From: Betaproteobacteria bacterium Ga0074130 | GTDB lineage: Bacteria; Pseudomonadota; Gammaproteobacteria; Burkholderiales; Rhodocyclaceae | Assembly (NCBI GenBank): GCA_001464495.1 | Contig: LNDZ01000013.1 | Span: 186,001-250,000, forward strand | DNA length: 64,000 nt | Direction of reading: 5' to 3' | Shown here: positions 31,298-42,012 of the stretch, in pieces | Layout: every line of letters starts with the position of its first letter | Position numbering within the stretch: position 1 is the stretch's first letter | The notes under the pieces: generated by a model | Database searches by the model: none | What the model was told of the DNA's origin: nothing | Seen by the model: the letters and a program-made list of their open reading frames with translations, nothing else | Program-made: the position numbers and the translations under genes

Positions 31298-31536
31298 TAT
31301 TCTCCATGTCAATTTGAGCGCTAAAACGCCAAAATGTAAGAATGGATAATGTCTGATTATTCGATGTGATAACGAAAAAAGCACAAAACCTTTCCACTCC
31401 CGCTATTAATATCTTCCTGCAGTGCTTTAAACACTTACAAAACCGCCCCATGTGGGACGGGATTAGCGCAGCGGAACGGACGGGTGAGGAAAGCTTCGCA
31501 GGCTACTTTTCCTGCCCCATCAAAATCGGGGATGGT

Positions 31537-32031
31537 ATGGGGAACGACATTAATAAATTTCAACTAGCCCAGTGGACGCTCGAGCGTCATTTGGGCTGGA
31601 TCACTGCTGCCGAAGTGAAGGCCGGCGTTGTGGTCACGCTTGATGCCGCCATGTTTGCGGCCATCGCCACCGCCTTCAGCGCACTGGACCACGCTCACAG
31701 GACCGCCTGGGGAAATCTCCTGACAGTGGTTTGCGGTGTGTGTCTTGTCATTGGGCTTTTCTGTATCGCCATGGTGTTTCTGCCAAGACTCACGGGGCCC
31801 AAGGACTCGCACATTTTCTTTGCCTGCATTGCCCAACGGTCTAGCGACGAGTTTCGGCAGGCCTACCATGCCGCCACGCCCGAGCAACTTCTGGATGACT
31901 GCCTAGCGCAGATTCATCGTAACGCAGAGATCGCTCGCGACAAGTTTGGCTGGGTGCGATGCGGGATGCTGTGGTCCTTTGCCGCACTTCCCTTCTGGAT
32001 TGCTGCGCTCGCGGTGCTCGTACAAAAATGA
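31537..32031 (+). CDS. pycTM: Pycsar membrane effector (PycTM-like)
   Basis: 164 aa. Three hydrophobic segments at about residues 29-50, 60-83 and 143-163 (the first AGVVVTLDAAMFAAIATAFS) with a soluble loop between the second and third (about 95-140). The pattern and the N-terminus (LERHLGWITAAEVKAG) match the Pycsar effector domain (DUF5706-like), which in known systems is triggered by cyclic UMP or CMP and disrupts the inner membrane of phage-infected cells. The stop overlaps the cyclase ATG. I start at MGNDINKFQL; a GTG frame from 31366 would add 57 unlike residues. Confidence 0.8.
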   Translation: MGNDINKFQLAQWTLERHLGWITAAEVKAGVVVTLDAAMFAAIATAFSALDHAHRTAWGNLLTVVCGVCLVIGLFCIAMVFLPRLTGPKDSHIFFACIAQRSSDEFRQAYHAATPEQLLDDCLAQIHRNAEIARDKFGWVRCGMLWSFAALPFWIAALAVLVQK

Positions 32032-32726
32032 CGCTATCAGCAGACTTGGCCGCTGAGGCTAAGGCAATTCTGTCCGGAAACTGGACTGAACAGACCACGA
32101 CCGGCGTCCCCGCGCCAACAGATTTACTTTTGAATTCCAATCACGCCAAGCAGCTTGAATCGGCGACGGTGCTGTACGCGGATCTGGATGGCTCAACCCA
32201 AATGGTCGATGGCTACAAATGGTGGTTTGCAGCCGATATCTACAAGATCTATTTGCGCAGCGCTGCCCGAATTATTAGAGGGGAAGGCGGAACCATCACT
32301 GCCTATGATGGCGATCGAGTGATGGCTGTTTTTGTTGGAGACTACAAGAATACTTCCGCCGTTAAAGCCGCCCTCAAAATCAACTGGGCTGTAGAAGAGA
32401 TACTGCGGCCGTTAATCAAAAACACCTACCCAAATGACAGTTTCGTGTTGAAACACGTTGTCGGTATAGACACGAGCTCTTTATACGCGGCCAGGGTTGG
32501 CGTTAAAGGCGATAACGATATTGTCTGGATCGGGCGTGCGGCAAATTATGCGGCCAAACTCTGCACTCTGTCCGAGGCGCCGCTATGGATCACGAAGGCT
32601 GTATATAGCAGGATCGCGGATGAGGTGAAGCTTTCAAACGGTGTTGCAATGTGGGCGCCTCACTTATGGACCAACATGAACAAGATGGAAATCTTTTGCA
32701 GCACGTATAGATGGAAAATTAGCTGA
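32028..32726 (+). CDS. pycC: Pycsar nucleotide cyclase (class III, PycC-like)
   Basis: 232 aa. A single class III cyclase domain with both metal Asp: D52 in YADLDGST and D96 in YDGDRVMAVF; a late IGRAANYAAKLC (residues 165-176) gives the transition-state Arg/Asn region. Class III cyclases next to a short membrane effector define Pycsar, in which the cyclase makes cUMP or cCMP on infection. Which pyrimidine is used cannot be read here. It overlaps the effector gene by four bases, so the two are co-expressed. The name rests on this pairing. Confidence 0.8.
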   Translation: MTLSADLAAEAKAILSGNWTEQTTTGVPAPTDLLLNSNHAKQLESATVLYADLDGSTQMVDGYKWWFAADIYKIYLRSAARIIRGEGGTITAYDGDRVMAVFVGDYKNTSAVKAALKINWAVEEILRPLIKNTYPNDSFVLKHVVGIDTSSLYAARVGVKGDNDIVWIGRAANYAAKLCTLSEAPLWITKAVYSRIADEVKLSNGVAMWAPHLWTNMNKMEIFCSTYRWKIS

Positions 32727-32750
32727 AGCACGGTATGAAATTAATTGAGC

Positions 32751-32816
32751 ATTCGCATCAATACCGCCGCTGATTCGCATCTCAAAGCCGCCACCCATTC
32801 GCGCGCCAAATCCGCC
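32751..32816 (-). repeat. Three tandem ATTCGC...CGCC repeats, possible IS21-family end remnant
   Basis: Three units begin ATTCGC and end CCGCC: 32751-32768, 32773-32792 and 32797-32816, at 22- and 24-bp spacing. Multiple short direct repeats near one end are typical of IS21-family termini. No istA or istB is present, so this would be a solitary end left by deletion. The match to a specific IS is from memory of the pattern only. The repeats sit between the Pycsar genes and cusA. Confidence 0.35.
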
Positions 32817-32867
32817 ACCGAACCACCCCATCAGCATATGAAGATGGGGTGATGGCGAATGGGATTG

Positions 32868-35800
32868 TTAGTTGCGCACTCTTCTCATCAGGCGATACAC
32901 CGCAGGCACAACAAATAGCGACAATAGTGGCGCTGTGATCATTCCCCCGACCATGGGCGCGGCAATCCGGCTCATGACCTCGCTGCCGGTGCCGCTTCCC
33001 CAAAGAATGGGAAGCAGACCGGCGATGATGACGGCCACCGTCATTGCTTTCGGGCGCACGCGCAGCACCGCGCCTTCGCGGATCGCGTCGAGCAGTCCTT
33101 CGTCCGTCTCTCTGCCCGCATCGATACGCCCCTGCCAAGCTTGTTTGAGGTAGATCAGCATGATGACGCCGAACTCGGCCGAGACGCCGGCCAGCGCGAT
33201 GAAGCCGACGCCGGTCGCGACCGAGAAGTGGTAGCCGAGCAGGTACAGGAACCAGATGCCGCCGACCAGAGCGAAAGGCAGCGTCGCCATGATGAGGACA
33301 GCCTCGTCGAAACGGCGGAAGGTCAGGTAGAGCAGGACAAAAATAATGAGCAAGGTCGCCGGCACCACGAGCTTGAGGCGAGCATTGGCCCGTTCCAGAT
33401 ATTCGAACTGGCCGGAGTAGGCAATGCTCATGCCGGGCTTGAGCTCGACCTTTTCGGCTACGGCCTTGCGGAGGTCTTCGACGACAGATGCGAGGTCGCG
33501 GTCGCGAACGTCAACATAGACCCAGCCAGACGGGCGCGCGTTTTCGCTCTTCAACATGGGCGGGCCGTCACTGATCCCGATGCGGGCAACGCTCCCCAGC
33601 GTGATCTGCTGCCCCATCTCGGTCAGCACCGGTAAGTCGCGCAGGCGCTCCAGCGAATCGCGTACCTCTCTCGGGTAACGCACGTTGATGGGATAGCGGG
33701 CCAGCCCCTCCACCGTCTCTCCGACATTCTCACCGCCCACGGCCGAGGCCACGATCATCTGCACCTCCGAGATATTCATCCCGTAGCGCGCTGCTGCTGC
33801 CCGGTCGATATCGACGTCGACATAGCGGCCGCCCGTCAGGCGTTCGGCAAGCGCTGAACTGACACCGGGCACTTGCTTGGCAACTTGTTCGATGGCGTAC
33901 GCGACCTTGTCGATATCGGCGAGGTTCGTGCCGGCGACTTTGACGCCAATCGGACTCTTGATGCCGGTGGCCAGCATGTCGATGCGATTGCGGATCGGCG
34001 GCACCCAGATATTGGCCAGCCCTGGCACCTTGACCACGCGATCGAGCTCGTCGACGAGCTTCTTGGGCGTCATGCCGGGGCGCCATTGATCCTGGGGCTT
34101 GAACTGGATGGTGGTCTCGAACATCTCCAACGGCGCCGGATCGGTCGCACTCTCGGCGCGGCCTGCCTTACCGAAAACCGTGGCGACTTCCGGTACCGTC
34201 TTGATCAGCCGGTTAGTTTGCTGCATCAACTCCGAGGCCTTGGACGCGGACAAGCCCGGCAGGGCTGAGGGCATGTACAGTAGGTCGCCCTCATCCAGCG
34301 GCGGCATAAACTCCCCGCCCAGACGACTCAACGGCCAGAGCGTGGTCAGCAGCACCAAACCCGCAACCAGCAAGGTCGTCTTGGGCCGCAGCAATACCTT
34401 GTCCAGCAAAGGACGATAGATGCGGATCAGGGCGCGGTTGAGTGGATTGCGACTCTCATCGGGAATATTGCCGCGAATCCAGTACCCCATCAGTACCGGA
34501 ATCAAAGTCACCGACAGGCCAGCCGCAGCGGCCATGGCATACGTCTTTGTAAGCGCCAGCGGGCCGAACAGCCGTCCCTCCTGGGCTTCCAAGGTGAAGA
34601 CCGGGATGAAGGACAGCGTGATGATGAGCAGGCTGAAGAAGAGTGCCGGACCGACTTCCGCTGCGGCTTCGACTATGACCTTCCAATGGGCCTCACCGTG
34701 CAGGGAGGCGCCTGGATGCTCATGCTGCCATTTCTCAATGTGCTTGTGTGCGTTCTCGATCATGACCACAGCCGCATCCACCATGGCACCGATGGCGATG
34801 GCAATGCCGCCCAGGGACATGATGTTGGCGTTGACGCCTTGGTAACTCATCACGATGAAAGCGCTGATGACCCCGAGCGGCAAGGCGACGATGGCGACCA
34901 GAGCTGAACGCAGGTGCCAAAGGAAGATGCCGCAGACCAGCGCTACGACGATGAACTCTTCGAGGAGCTTGTAGCTCAAGTTGTCGATCGCACGTTCGAT
35001 GAGCTGACTGCGATCATAGGTCGTCACGATTTCGACGCCGTCAGGTAGGCTCTTCTGGAGCTCGGCCAACTTCATCTTCACAGCGGCAATGGTTTCCTGC
35101 GCATTCTTTCCGGAACGCAGCACCACCACGCCACCGACGACTTCGCCCTGTCCATCGAGTTCGGCGATGCCGCGCCGCATTTCCGGGCCGAGCTGGATTG
35201 TCGCTACGTCGCCGAGCTTGATCGGTACACCGGCGCCGGCTACTGCGAGCGGGATGTTGCGGAAATCGTCGAGCGATTTCAGGTAGCCCGTGGCCCTGAC
35301 CATGTATTCGGTCTCGGCCATTTCCAGCACCGAACCGCCGGTCTCCTGATTGGCCTTGCGAATGGCCTCGACGACCTTGGTCAGCGGAATGCGATAGCCG
35401 GCTAGCCTTGCAGGATCGAGCACGACTTGGTACTGCTTGACCATGCCGCCGATGGTGGCGACTTCCGACACATTGGGCAGGCTCTTCAGCTCGTACTTGA
35501 GAAACCAGTCTTGCAGGCTGCGCAACTGCGCGAGGTCGTGGCCGCCGCGCTTGTCGACCAGCGCATATTCGTAGACCCAGCCAACGCCAGTCGCGTCTGG
35601 GCCCAGCGCGGGCTTGGCCGATAGGGGCAGACGGCCCTGAACCTGGTTCAGGTACTCAAGCACCCGCGAGCGCGCCCAGTAAAGATCGGTCCCGTCCTCG
35701 AACAGCACATAGACGAAGGAGTCGCCGAAGAAGGAATAGCCGCGCACCGTCTTTGCACCCGGCACGGAAAGCATCGTCGTCGCCAGCGGATAGGTGACTT

Positions 35801-35990
35801 GGTTTTCGACGATCTGCGGTGCCTGGCCGGGGTAGTTGGTCCTGATGATGACCTGGACATCGGAGAGGTCGGGCAAGGCATCGACCGGCGTCGTCTTGAC
35901 CGCCCAGACTCCCCAAGCTGTCAGGAATACCGTCGCCAGCAGCACGAGGAAGCGGTTGCCGACCGACCAGCGGATAAGGCGCTCTATCAT
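32868..35990 (-). CDS. cusA: Cu(I)/Ag(I) efflux RND permease CusA
   Basis: 1040 aa inner-membrane proton antiporter, the normal size for the heavy-metal RND class. It begins [19 protein letters not shown], has the N-terminal [22 protein letters not shown] region and twelve expected helices, and the [31 protein letters not shown] segment of helix 4. Methionine-rich stretches around residues 570-680 (for example [13 protein letters not shown]) fit the CusA methionine relay, so copper/silver is favoured over cobalt/zinc/cadmium. Last gene of cusCBA; its start overlaps the CusB stop. Confidence 0.9.
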   Translation of the reverse strand: MIERLIRWSVGNRFLVLLATVFLTAWGVWAVKTTPVDALPDLSDVQVIIRTNYPGQAPQIVENQVTYPLATTMLSVPGAKTVRGYSFFGDSFVYVLFEDGTDLYWARSRVLEYLNQVQGRLPLSAKPALGPDATGVGWVYEYALVDKRGGHDLAQLRSLQDWFLKYELKSLPNVSEVATIGGMVKQYQVVLDPARLAGYRIPLTKVVEAIRKANQETGGSVLEMAETEYMVRATGYLKSLDDFRNIPLAVAGAGVPIKLGDVATIQLGPEMRRGIAELDGQGEVVGGVVVLRSGKNAQETIAAVKMKLAELQKSLPDGVEIVTTYDRSQLIERAIDNLSYKLLEEFIVVALVCGIFLWHLRSALVAIVALPLGVISAFIVMSYQGVNANIMSLGGIAIAIGAMVDAAVVMIENAHKHIEKWQHEHPGASLHGEAHWKVIVEAAAEVGPALFFSLLIITLSFIPVFTLEAQEGRLFGPLALTKTYAMAAAAGLSVTLIPVLMGYWIRGNIPDESRNPLNRALIRIYRPLLDKVLLRPKTTLLVAGLVLLTTLWPLSRLGGEFMPPLDEGDLLYMPSALPGLSASKASELMQQTNRLIKTVPEVATVFGKAGRAESATDPAPLEMFETTIQFKPQDQWRPGMTPKKLVDELDRVVKVPGLANIWVPPIRNRIDMLATGIKSPIGVKVAGTNLADIDKVAYAIEQVAKQVPGVSSALAERLTGGRYVDVDIDRAAAARYGMNISEVQMIVASAVGGENVGETVEGLARYPINVRYPREVRDSLERLRDLPVLTEMGQQITLGSVARIGISDGPPMLKSENARPSGWVYVDVRDRDLASVVEDLRKAVAEKVELKPGMSIAYSGQFEYLERANARLKLVVPATLLIIFVLLYLTFRRFDEAVLIMATLPFALVGGIWFLYLLGYHFSVATGVGFIALAGVSAEFGVIMLIYLKQAWQGRIDAGRETDEGLLDAIREGAVLRVRPKAMTVAVIIAGLLPILWGSGTGSEVMSRIAAPMVGGMITAPLLSLFVVPAVYRLMRRVRN

Positions 35991-37474
35991 TGCTTGGCCT
36001 CCATCCGGATCTCGTCGATGACGTAGCCTTGCTCCCCTTCGTGGATGACGAAGCGAATACGGTCGCCGACCTTGACGGACTTCGCCATGTCCGGCTTGGC
36101 AAGCGCAAACGACATGGTCATGGCGTCCCAGCCCAGCGACGTGATGGGCCCATGGGAGAGGGTCAGCTCGTTGCCGTCGATGGACTCGACCTTGCCGACG
36201 CCTTCGTGCGTCTTTGGCGCCGCGCCGGCTTTTGCGGCGCCTGAATCTTCTTCCTTCCCGCCGTTCAGCCGTGCCACGACGCCGCGCAGGCTTGCTTCCG
36301 AATCAATAAGGAACTGGCCGGAAACGACAACCTTCTGGCCATCTTCCAGGCCGGCCAGGATGGCCACCTTGCCGTCGCCTTCCTGCCCCAGCTTCACTTC
36401 GACCGGCCAGTAGCGACCGCCGTCCATTGCTACGAGGACGATGTTGCGCTTTCCGGTTCGGATCACCGCATCGCTCGGGATCAACAGCACCGGTTCGGCA
36501 GCGCCGCCATCAAGGCGGGCCTGAGCAAACATGCCCGGCCGGAGGCGTCCATCGCGATTGGGCAGCTCGATGCGAACGCGCAAGGTACGGCTTTCGATAT
36601 TGGTCTCGGGCAGCACGGCGACGACCTTGCCACTGAAGACTTCGCCCGGATAGGCGGCTAGCGTGGTGGCGACACTACGACCGACGGCGGCCTTGGCGGC
36701 TTGGGCTTCCGGTACGGCCGCCTCGACCCAGACCGTATCCAGGCCGTTGATTTGCGCCAGGGTCATGCCCGGCGAGACGGTCATTCCCATACGGACATCC
36801 AGCGTCTGAATCAGACCTCCGATGGGCGCTGAAACCGTCACGACTGGATGCGCCTGGCCGGTCTTCTCGACCCGGGCTATCAGGTCAGGCGGCATGCCCA
36901 GCAGGCGCAGTCTTTCGCGTACCGCCTGCACCAGGGATGCATCGCCGCTCTTCGTCATGGCGAGCAGTTCATGCTGTGCCGCCGTCCAGTCGGGAACAAG
37001 GATGTCGGCCAGCGGCGCACCGCGGCCGATGAGGTCGCCCGGTGCCCGCGCATAGACGCGTTCGACGTAGCCGCCGGCACGCGCCTGTACGACTGCGACC
37101 TGACGGTTGTTGAGCACGATGCTGGCAGCGACATCCAACGAAGTCGATAACGTTGCGCGCTCCACTTGGGCAGTACGGATGCCCAGGTTCTGGACCAGGC
37201 TGGGGTCGATCTTCACGCTGGAGCCGTCATCGCCTTCGTCGGCGTACTTCGGCACCAACTCCATGTCCATGAAGGGCGATTTGCCGGGTTTGTCGAAATG
37301 CTGGTTCGGCACCATGGGGTCATACCAGTAGAGCGGCTTTTTCTCGCCGGCAGCATCCGTCTGGGCCGTATGCGCCGGCATATCGCGATTCGCAGCAGCC
37401 CAATAGCCGATGCCGCCGCTGGCGGCGGCTACAGTCGCGACCAGCGCGGTGATCTTAAAAGCGTTCTTGTTCAT
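35987..37474 (-). CDS. cusB: Efflux RND periplasmic adaptor CusB with C-terminal CusF domain
   Basis: 495 aa. A signal anchor (about 1-30) precedes a heavy-metal-binding motif ([20 protein letters not shown], about 50-70), the hairpin and lipoyl-like adaptor domains, and a C-terminal CusF-like domain (about 425-490). That domain has His-x7-Trp-x2-Met-x-Met ([18 protein letters not shown]), exactly the four CusF copper ligands. CusB hands metal to CusA, and fusion of the usually separate chaperone CusF is the notable feature. The start overlaps cusC and the stop overlaps cusA by four bases. Confidence 0.92.
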   Translation of the reverse strand: MNKNAFKITALVATVAAASGGIGYWAAANRDMPAHTAQTDAAGEKKPLYWYDPMVPNQHFDKPGKSPFMDMELVPKYADEGDDGSSVKIDPSLVQNLGIRTAQVERATLSTSLDVAASIVLNNRQVAVVQARAGGYVERVYARAPGDLIGRGAPLADILVPDWTAAQHELLAMTKSGDASLVQAVRERLRLLGMPPDLIARVEKTGQAHPVVTVSAPIGGLIQTLDVRMGMTVSPGMTLAQINGLDTVWVEAAVPEAQAAKAAVGRSVATTLAAYPGEVFSGKVVAVLPETNIESRTLRVRIELPNRDGRLRPGMFAQARLDGGAAEPVLLIPSDAVIRTGKRNIVLVAMDGGRYWPVEVKLGQEGDGKVAILAGLEDGQKVVVSGQFLIDSEASLRGVVARLNGGKEEDSGAAKAGAAPKTHEGVGKVESIDGNELTLSHGPITSLGWDAMTMSFALAKPDMAKSVKVGDRIRFVIHEGEQGYVIDEIRMEAKQ

Positions 37475-38715
37475 TGTGCGATGTCCCCGTAGGCGAAATG
37501 AAGCTGCGCAGCCATGGCGGCGCGCTGGGATTGGAGTTCGATGACCTTGAGACGCTGGTCGATGAGTTCGCGGCGGGCAGCGAGTACGGCGCTCAGGTCG
37601 CCGCGACCGGCCTTGTAGCCGGCGGTCTGCAGATCGACCTTCTCTTGCGCGAGCGGCAGGGCGACTTTCTCCGCACGCTCCAACTGGTTCGTGAGCGCGG
37701 CGTAGTCGGCCAGCTCGTTTTCCAACTGATTGACGTGCTCGCGCAGCATGGCTTCGCGCTCGGCGTCGATGCGGTTGAGCTCCAGGCGCTTGGCAGCGAT
37801 CAGCGGGTCCTGGCGGCGTCCGGTGTCGATGGGCAGCTCGAAGGTGAGCTGCACCGAGACCATGTCGCCGAATTCCGGCGCGCGTTTCTGATACGCGAGC
37901 GCCACACCCCAGTCGGACCGCTTCATTGCATCGGCCTCGCGGACCTCTGCCTCAGCCTTGCGCGTTTCGGCGGTGAAGGCGAGCAGCTCGGGATGCTGTT
38001 CCAGTTGGCGATGCAGGTGCTCGCCGCTGACGGGCAGCGCGGGCGGCTCTCCTGCAATTCCGCCGTCGGCAGCAGTGCCGATCAGGCGTCGCAGGACAGC
38101 GCGGGCCTTGGTCAGATCCCGGGTCAGTTCGTCGCGCCGGTCCGCAAGCTGAACCGCCTCCTGTCGCGGCATGACGGCATCGGCTGCCAGACTCTTGCCG
38201 CCGGCGATCTGCGCCCTGACGGCGTCGGCGAGGCGCTTGTTCTCTCGATCAAGCTCGTCGAACAAGCTGACCTTGCGCTCAAGGTAATAGCGGTTGAGCC
38301 AGGCGACGGAAGTATCGCGCCGCAACTGTTGCCGCAGAACAAGCCGCTGCGCTGAGGCAATCTCGATGCCGGCACCTGCAATGTCTTCACGCGCCTTACG
38401 CTTGGCGGAATTCGGCACCTCCTGCATGACCCCGAACTTCTGCATGGTCATGAAGTCACGCTTGAGGTGGCCGCTGTCCATGCCCGAGACAGGATAGTTT
38501 TCGACGCCGACGAACAATTTCGGATCGGGCAAGGCGCCGGCGGGAATGGCACTCGCCTGGGCAGCCTGGTACTGGGCGGTATTCGCCGCCAGATTGGGGG
38601 ACTGCTGCTCAGCCAGCTCCAGCGCAGCTTTAAAACTCAACGGCCCGGCATGCGCGATGCCGAGCAATCCTGCCAGCGAAAGCGGCAGAACGCGGAATAT
38701 CCAGTGTTTGGACAT
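37471..38715 (-). CDS. cusC: Outer-membrane efflux channel CusC (TolC family)
   Basis: 414 aa. A signal peptide (MSKHWIFRVLPLSLAGLLGIAHA, split here by its A-H-A cut site) precedes two repeated helical hairpin domains with the usual LSFKAALELAEQQSPNLAA and PDPKLFVGVENYP. I start at the ATG at 38715, preceded by GGAGTTGG; the longer frame's 28 extra residues are Arg-rich and lack a signal. It completes the cusCBA transport chain. Confidence 0.88.
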   Translation of the reverse strand: MSKHWIFRVLPLSLAGLLGIAHAGPLSFKAALELAEQQSPNLAANTAQYQAAQASAIPAGALPDPKLFVGVENYPVSGMDSGHLKRDFMTMQKFGVMQEVPNSAKRKAREDIAGAGIEIASAQRLVLRQQLRRDTSVAWLNRYYLERKVSLFDELDRENKRLADAVRAQIAGGKSLAADAVMPRQEAVQLADRRDELTRDLTKARAVLRRLIGTAADGGIAGEPPALPVSGEHLHRQLEQHPELLAFTAETRKAEAEVREADAMKRSDWGVALAYQKRAPEFGDMVSVQLTFELPIDTGRRQDPLIAAKRLELNRIDAEREAMLREHVNQLENELADYAALTNQLERAEKVALPLAQEKVDLQTAGYKAGRGDLSAVLAARRELIDQRLKVIELQSQRAAMAAQLHFAYGDIAQ

Positions 38716-38802
38716 GATCCAACTCCATGGTGAAACGGCGTGATGGCACGGCAGGTGCGCGCACGCAAAGCGACGGCTACGCCGTCGGCGTATCAGCAAG
38801 AA

Positions 38803-39162
38803 TCAGATGCTTCTGGGAGGACGCCACAACCCGGACGGGTCGTTCGATGGGACGTGGTCGGCGATGCGAACGACCACCGCTTCGGAGGATGGCTGTACGG
38901 CAAACGTTGGCGCGGGTGCTGAGGAAACGGGATAAAGCACCGCGCACGTCTTGCACATCTCGATGGACTTGCAGGGGCTGCCTTCATGACCAGGACTTCC
39001 AGCCTCCGGATCGCAGCAGTCATGGTCCGCGCCCATCGCGCTGCCCATGTCGGCCTGCATCGGGCACTTTTCCTGTTGCAGGCTCATGGCGATCGACGAC
39101 GCACTCATGACCGGGAGCGTCACCGAAAGCAGAACAGCCAGGAAAAGTCTGATCAAGCGCAT
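38803..39162 (-). CDS. Small secreted Cys/Met/His-containing protein, putative metal binder
   Basis: 119 aa, unrecognised. A signal peptide (to about residue 24) is followed by EKCPMQADMGSAMGADHDCCDPEAG and CKSIEMCKTC. The mature region thus has six cysteines plus Met and His, a pattern common in periplasmic copper-binding proteins of the CopL or DUF2946 sort. It lies between the P-type ATPase and cusC in the copper operon, which supports a metal role. No family assignment is made. Confidence 0.55.
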   Translation of the reverse strand: MRLIRLFLAVLLSVTLPVMSASSIAMSLQQEKCPMQADMGSAMGADHDCCDPEAGSPGHEGSPCKSIEMCKTCAVLYPVSSAPAPTFAVQPSSEAVVVRIADHVPSNDPSGLWRPPRSI

Positions 39163-39183
39163 GTCGGGATTATAGGCCTTGAA

Positions 39184-41526
39184 CTAGTGGCCTTGCCACT
39201 TCAGTCTGAGGGCATTGCCGACGACCGAGGCCGAGCTGAGGCTCATGGCCAGGGCTGCGATCAGCGGCGACAGCAGCCAGCCAGTGACGGGATAAAGGAC
39301 GCCGGCGGCAATTGGAATCCCGAGCGCGTTGTAGAGGAAGGCGAACATCAGGTTCTGCCGCATATTGCCCACGGTCGCCTGGGAAAGCCCCCGAGCGTAG
39401 GCAATGCCGCGCAGGTCGCCCTTGACGAGCGTTAGCTGGGCGCTGTTCATTGCGACATCGGTGCCAGTGCCCATGGCAATACCGACATCGGCCTTGGCCA
39501 ATGCAGGAGCGTCATTGATACCGTCGCCTGCCATGGCCACAATGCCTCCAGCTTTTTGCAGCTTCTCGACCAAGACAAGCTTGTCGGCCGGTTTCACCTC
39601 GCCATGGACCTCTTCAATCCCCAGCCGCGCGCCCACGGCCTTAGCTGTAGTCAAACCGTCGCCAGTGGCCATGACTAAACGGATGCCCACTTGCCGCAGC
39701 ATAGCAAGCGCTTCTGCCGTACTCGACTTGATGGGATCGGACACGGCCAGCAGACCGGCGAGCTTCCCGTCAACACCTAGATACATCACGCTGGCGCCTT
39801 CACTGCGCAGGCGTTCGGCATCTGCCACGAGAGGCGCCACTTGCACGCCTGCTTGCTCCATCAGCACGGTATTGCCGAGTGCCAGGGACTTCCCGGCCAC
39901 GCGACCATGCACGCCAATGCCGGTTGAAGACTCAAAGTCCTCGACCTTTTCCAGGCTAAGGCCTAGCTCTCTGGCCGCCGCTACGATGGCATCGGCAAGG
40001 GGATGCTCGCTACCCTGATCCAGGCTGGCGGCGAGCCGCAGCACCTCATCGGCCTCAAACCCCGTCGCCGGCACAGCTTGGTCGAAACGTGGCTTACCTT
40101 CGGTCAGCGTGCCGGTCTTGTCCACAATCAAGGTATCGACCTTGCGCAGATTCTCGATGGCCGCCGCGTCGCGGAACAACACGCCGTGTGTGGCCCCCTG
40201 GCCGGTGGCGACCATGATGGACATCGGCGTGGCGAGCCCCAGCGCGCAGGGGCAAGCGATGATCAGGACGGCTACCGCGTTGATGAGCCCGAATACCCAG
40301 CTCGGTTCAGGTCCCCATACACCCCAGCCAATAAAGGTCAGCACGGCAATGCCGACGACCACCATGACGAAGTAACCGGCCACCACATCGACAAGGCGCT
40401 GCATGGGTGCTTTTGAGCGTTGTGCCTGCACCACCATCTGCACAATCTGCGACAGCATGGTTTCCGAACCGACGCGCTCCGAGCGCATGACCAGTGCACC
40501 ATTAGTATTCATGGTGGCACCGATGACTTTATCGCCGAGACGCTTGGTGACGGGTACTGGCTCGCCCGTGAGCATGGACTCATCTACGGCGCTACTACCT
40601 TCCACTACCACGCCATCGACCGGGACCTTTTCGCCGGGACGAACTCTCAAAAGATCACCCACATGCACATGGGTAAGCGGCACATCCTCCTCACTGCCGT
40701 CAACGCCGATGCGACGAGCAGTTTTCGGTGACAACCCGAGTAGCGATTTGATCGCAGCTGATGTTTGGGAGCGTGCCTTGAGTTCAAGCATTTGTCCCAG
40801 CAAGGTAAGGGAAATAATCACGTCGGCGGCCTCGTAATAAACCGCAATCCGCCCCATGGAAAAGAATGAATCAGGGAAAACCCCGGGCGCTAGAGTTGCC
40901 ACCAGGCTATAAACAAAGGCCGCACCTGTTCCGAGGCCAATCAGTGTCCACATGTTTGGGCTGCGCAGCATCACCGACAGCCAGCCGCGATGGAAGAAAG
41001 GCCAGCCAGCCCAGAGAACCACCGGCAGGGAAAGCAATAGCTCCACCCAAGTTTGGGTCTGCGGTTCCAGCCAGCCATAGCGGTGGCCGAACATGGCCAA
41101 AATGACGACGACGATGGAGAGCGGCAGTGTCCACCAGAAACGGCGGGTGAAATCCTTGAGTTCAGGATCCTCTTCATCCTCCACCGAAGGCAGCTCGGGT
41201 TCCAGCGTCATTCCGCATTTCGGGCAAGAACCCGGATGGTCCTGGCGAATCTCCGGATGCATGGGACAGGTGTAGATCGTGCCTGACGGTGCCGGGTGAG
41301 CCTGTGGTGCAGAAGTACTTGGCTCCGTTATGTACTTCGCCGGATCGGCAATGAATTTGTCTCGGCACTTGGTACTACAGAAGCGGTAGTCATGATCGGT
41401 GTACCGATAAACCTGAGGAGCGTCCACCTTCACCACCATGCCGCAGACGGGGTCTTTCAGCTCGTCGACATTAGGTTTTTTCGTCGGATCAGGGTGATAC
41501 GCGTGTCCATGAGCATGGTGGTCCAT
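39184..41526 (-). CDS. copA: Copper-translocating P-type ATPase (Cu(I) efflux)
   Basis: 780 aa. The His-rich N-terminus is followed by a YHS metal-binding domain (KDPVCGMVV) and a heavy-metal-binding motif ([20 protein letters not shown]), rather than an HMA domain. The membrane CPC (IIACPCALG), phosphorylation DKTGT, SEHPLA and [10 protein letters not shown] motifs are all present. This is a P1B ATPase that exports Cu(I)/Ag(I) into the periplasm. The separate HMA chaperone gene lies just upstream. Confidence 0.92.
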   Translation of the reverse strand: MDHHAHGHAYHPDPTKKPNVDELKDPVCGMVVKVDAPQVYRYTDHDYRFCSTKCRDKFIADPAKYITEPSTSAPQAHPAPSGTIYTCPMHPEIRQDHPGSCPKCGMTLEPELPSVEDEEDPELKDFTRRFWWTLPLSIVVVILAMFGHRYGWLEPQTQTWVELLLSLPVVLWAGWPFFHRGWLSVMLRSPNMWTLIGLGTGAAFVYSLVATLAPGVFPDSFFSMGRIAVYYEAADVIISLTLLGQMLELKARSQTSAAIKSLLGLSPKTARRIGVDGSEEDVPLTHVHVGDLLRVRPGEKVPVDGVVVEGSSAVDESMLTGEPVPVTKRLGDKVIGATMNTNGALVMRSERVGSETMLSQIVQMVVQAQRSKAPMQRLVDVVAGYFVMVVVGIAVLTFIGWGVWGPEPSWVFGLINAVAVLIIACPCALGLATPMSIMVATGQGATHGVLFRDAAAIENLRKVDTLIVDKTGTLTEGKPRFDQAVPATGFEADEVLRLAASLDQGSEHPLADAIVAAARELGLSLEKVEDFESSTGIGVHGRVAGKSLALGNTVLMEQAGVQVAPLVADAERLRSEGASVMYLGVDGKLAGLLAVSDPIKSSTAEALAMLRQVGIRLVMATGDGLTTAKAVGARLGIEEVHGEVKPADKLVLVEKLQKAGGIVAMAGDGINDAPALAKADVGIAMGTGTDVAMNSAQLTLVKGDLRGIAYARGLSQATVGNMRQNLMFAFLYNALGIPIAAGVLYPVTGWLLSPLIAALAMSLSSASVVGNALRLKWQGH

Positions 41527-41629
41527 ATTTATTCTCCCGAGTATTTAGATTTGATTCCGGCGCTGGTCCAGATCCACTGGTCTGTAGATAATCAGGAAAA
41601 AAGTTCCGATATGATCATTTGCATGTGAA

Positions 41630-41890
41630 TCAGTGCCCGCAGCAGCCTCCGCCAGTACGAGGGCTGCCAGCGGCAGCACCCACCGGCGTCGCGGGATAGC
41701 CGGCCGCCGTCAAGGTTTGAATCAGCTCAGGCTGCAAGGCTTGGGCATTGTCCACGCTGGCCCGGGCCACGCCGTGCGTGAGATCCACTTCTGCACTGTG
41801 AACCCCGGGTACATCGAGCATGGCTTTCTTGACTTTTGAGACACAGCCACCGCAAGTCATACCCGCTACGTTAAGTTCGATGTGTTCCAT
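41630..41890 (-). CDS. HMA-domain copper chaperone (CopZ-like)
   Basis: 86 aa. An HMA fold with GMTCGGC (Cys13 and Cys16) and the VDLTHGVARASV strand. It ends in a second Cys/His cluster (GGCCGH). It probably delivers Cu(I) to the adjacent P-type ATPase. The pair is co-directional with a 103-bp gap. Confidence 0.9.
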   Translation of the reverse strand: MEHIELNVAGMTCGGCVSKVKKAMLDVPGVHSAEVDLTHGVARASVDNAQALQPELIQTLTAAGYPATPVGAAAGSPRTGGGCCGH

Positions 41891-41980
41891 ACAACACTCC
41901 TTTGCGTACAGGTTTAAGACGATAGGCTGAGAGGATCGAGTTCATAGGCTCGACCTGTTCTGCCACTTAGACACCAATTG

Positions 41981-42002
41981 ATGACAAGTCCAGTTTTGTC
42001 AT
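41981..42002. promoter_or_regulatory. Dyad upstream of the HMA-ATPase pair
   Basis: ATGACAA (41981-41987) and TTGTCAT (41996-42002) form a 7-bp inverted repeat with an 8-bp spacer. The half-sites resemble the ATGACA/TGTCAT halves of CusR/CopR copper boxes, but the usual spacing between those halves is 4 bp and here it is 10. It lies 91 bp upstream of the chaperone start. Confidence 0.35.
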
Positions 42003-42012
42003 GATGGCAATA

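Noticed and set aside
37474-38355. A 293-residue open frame on the plus strand
   Set aside because: Shadow of cusC in a GC-rich region; no ribosome-binding site or domain.
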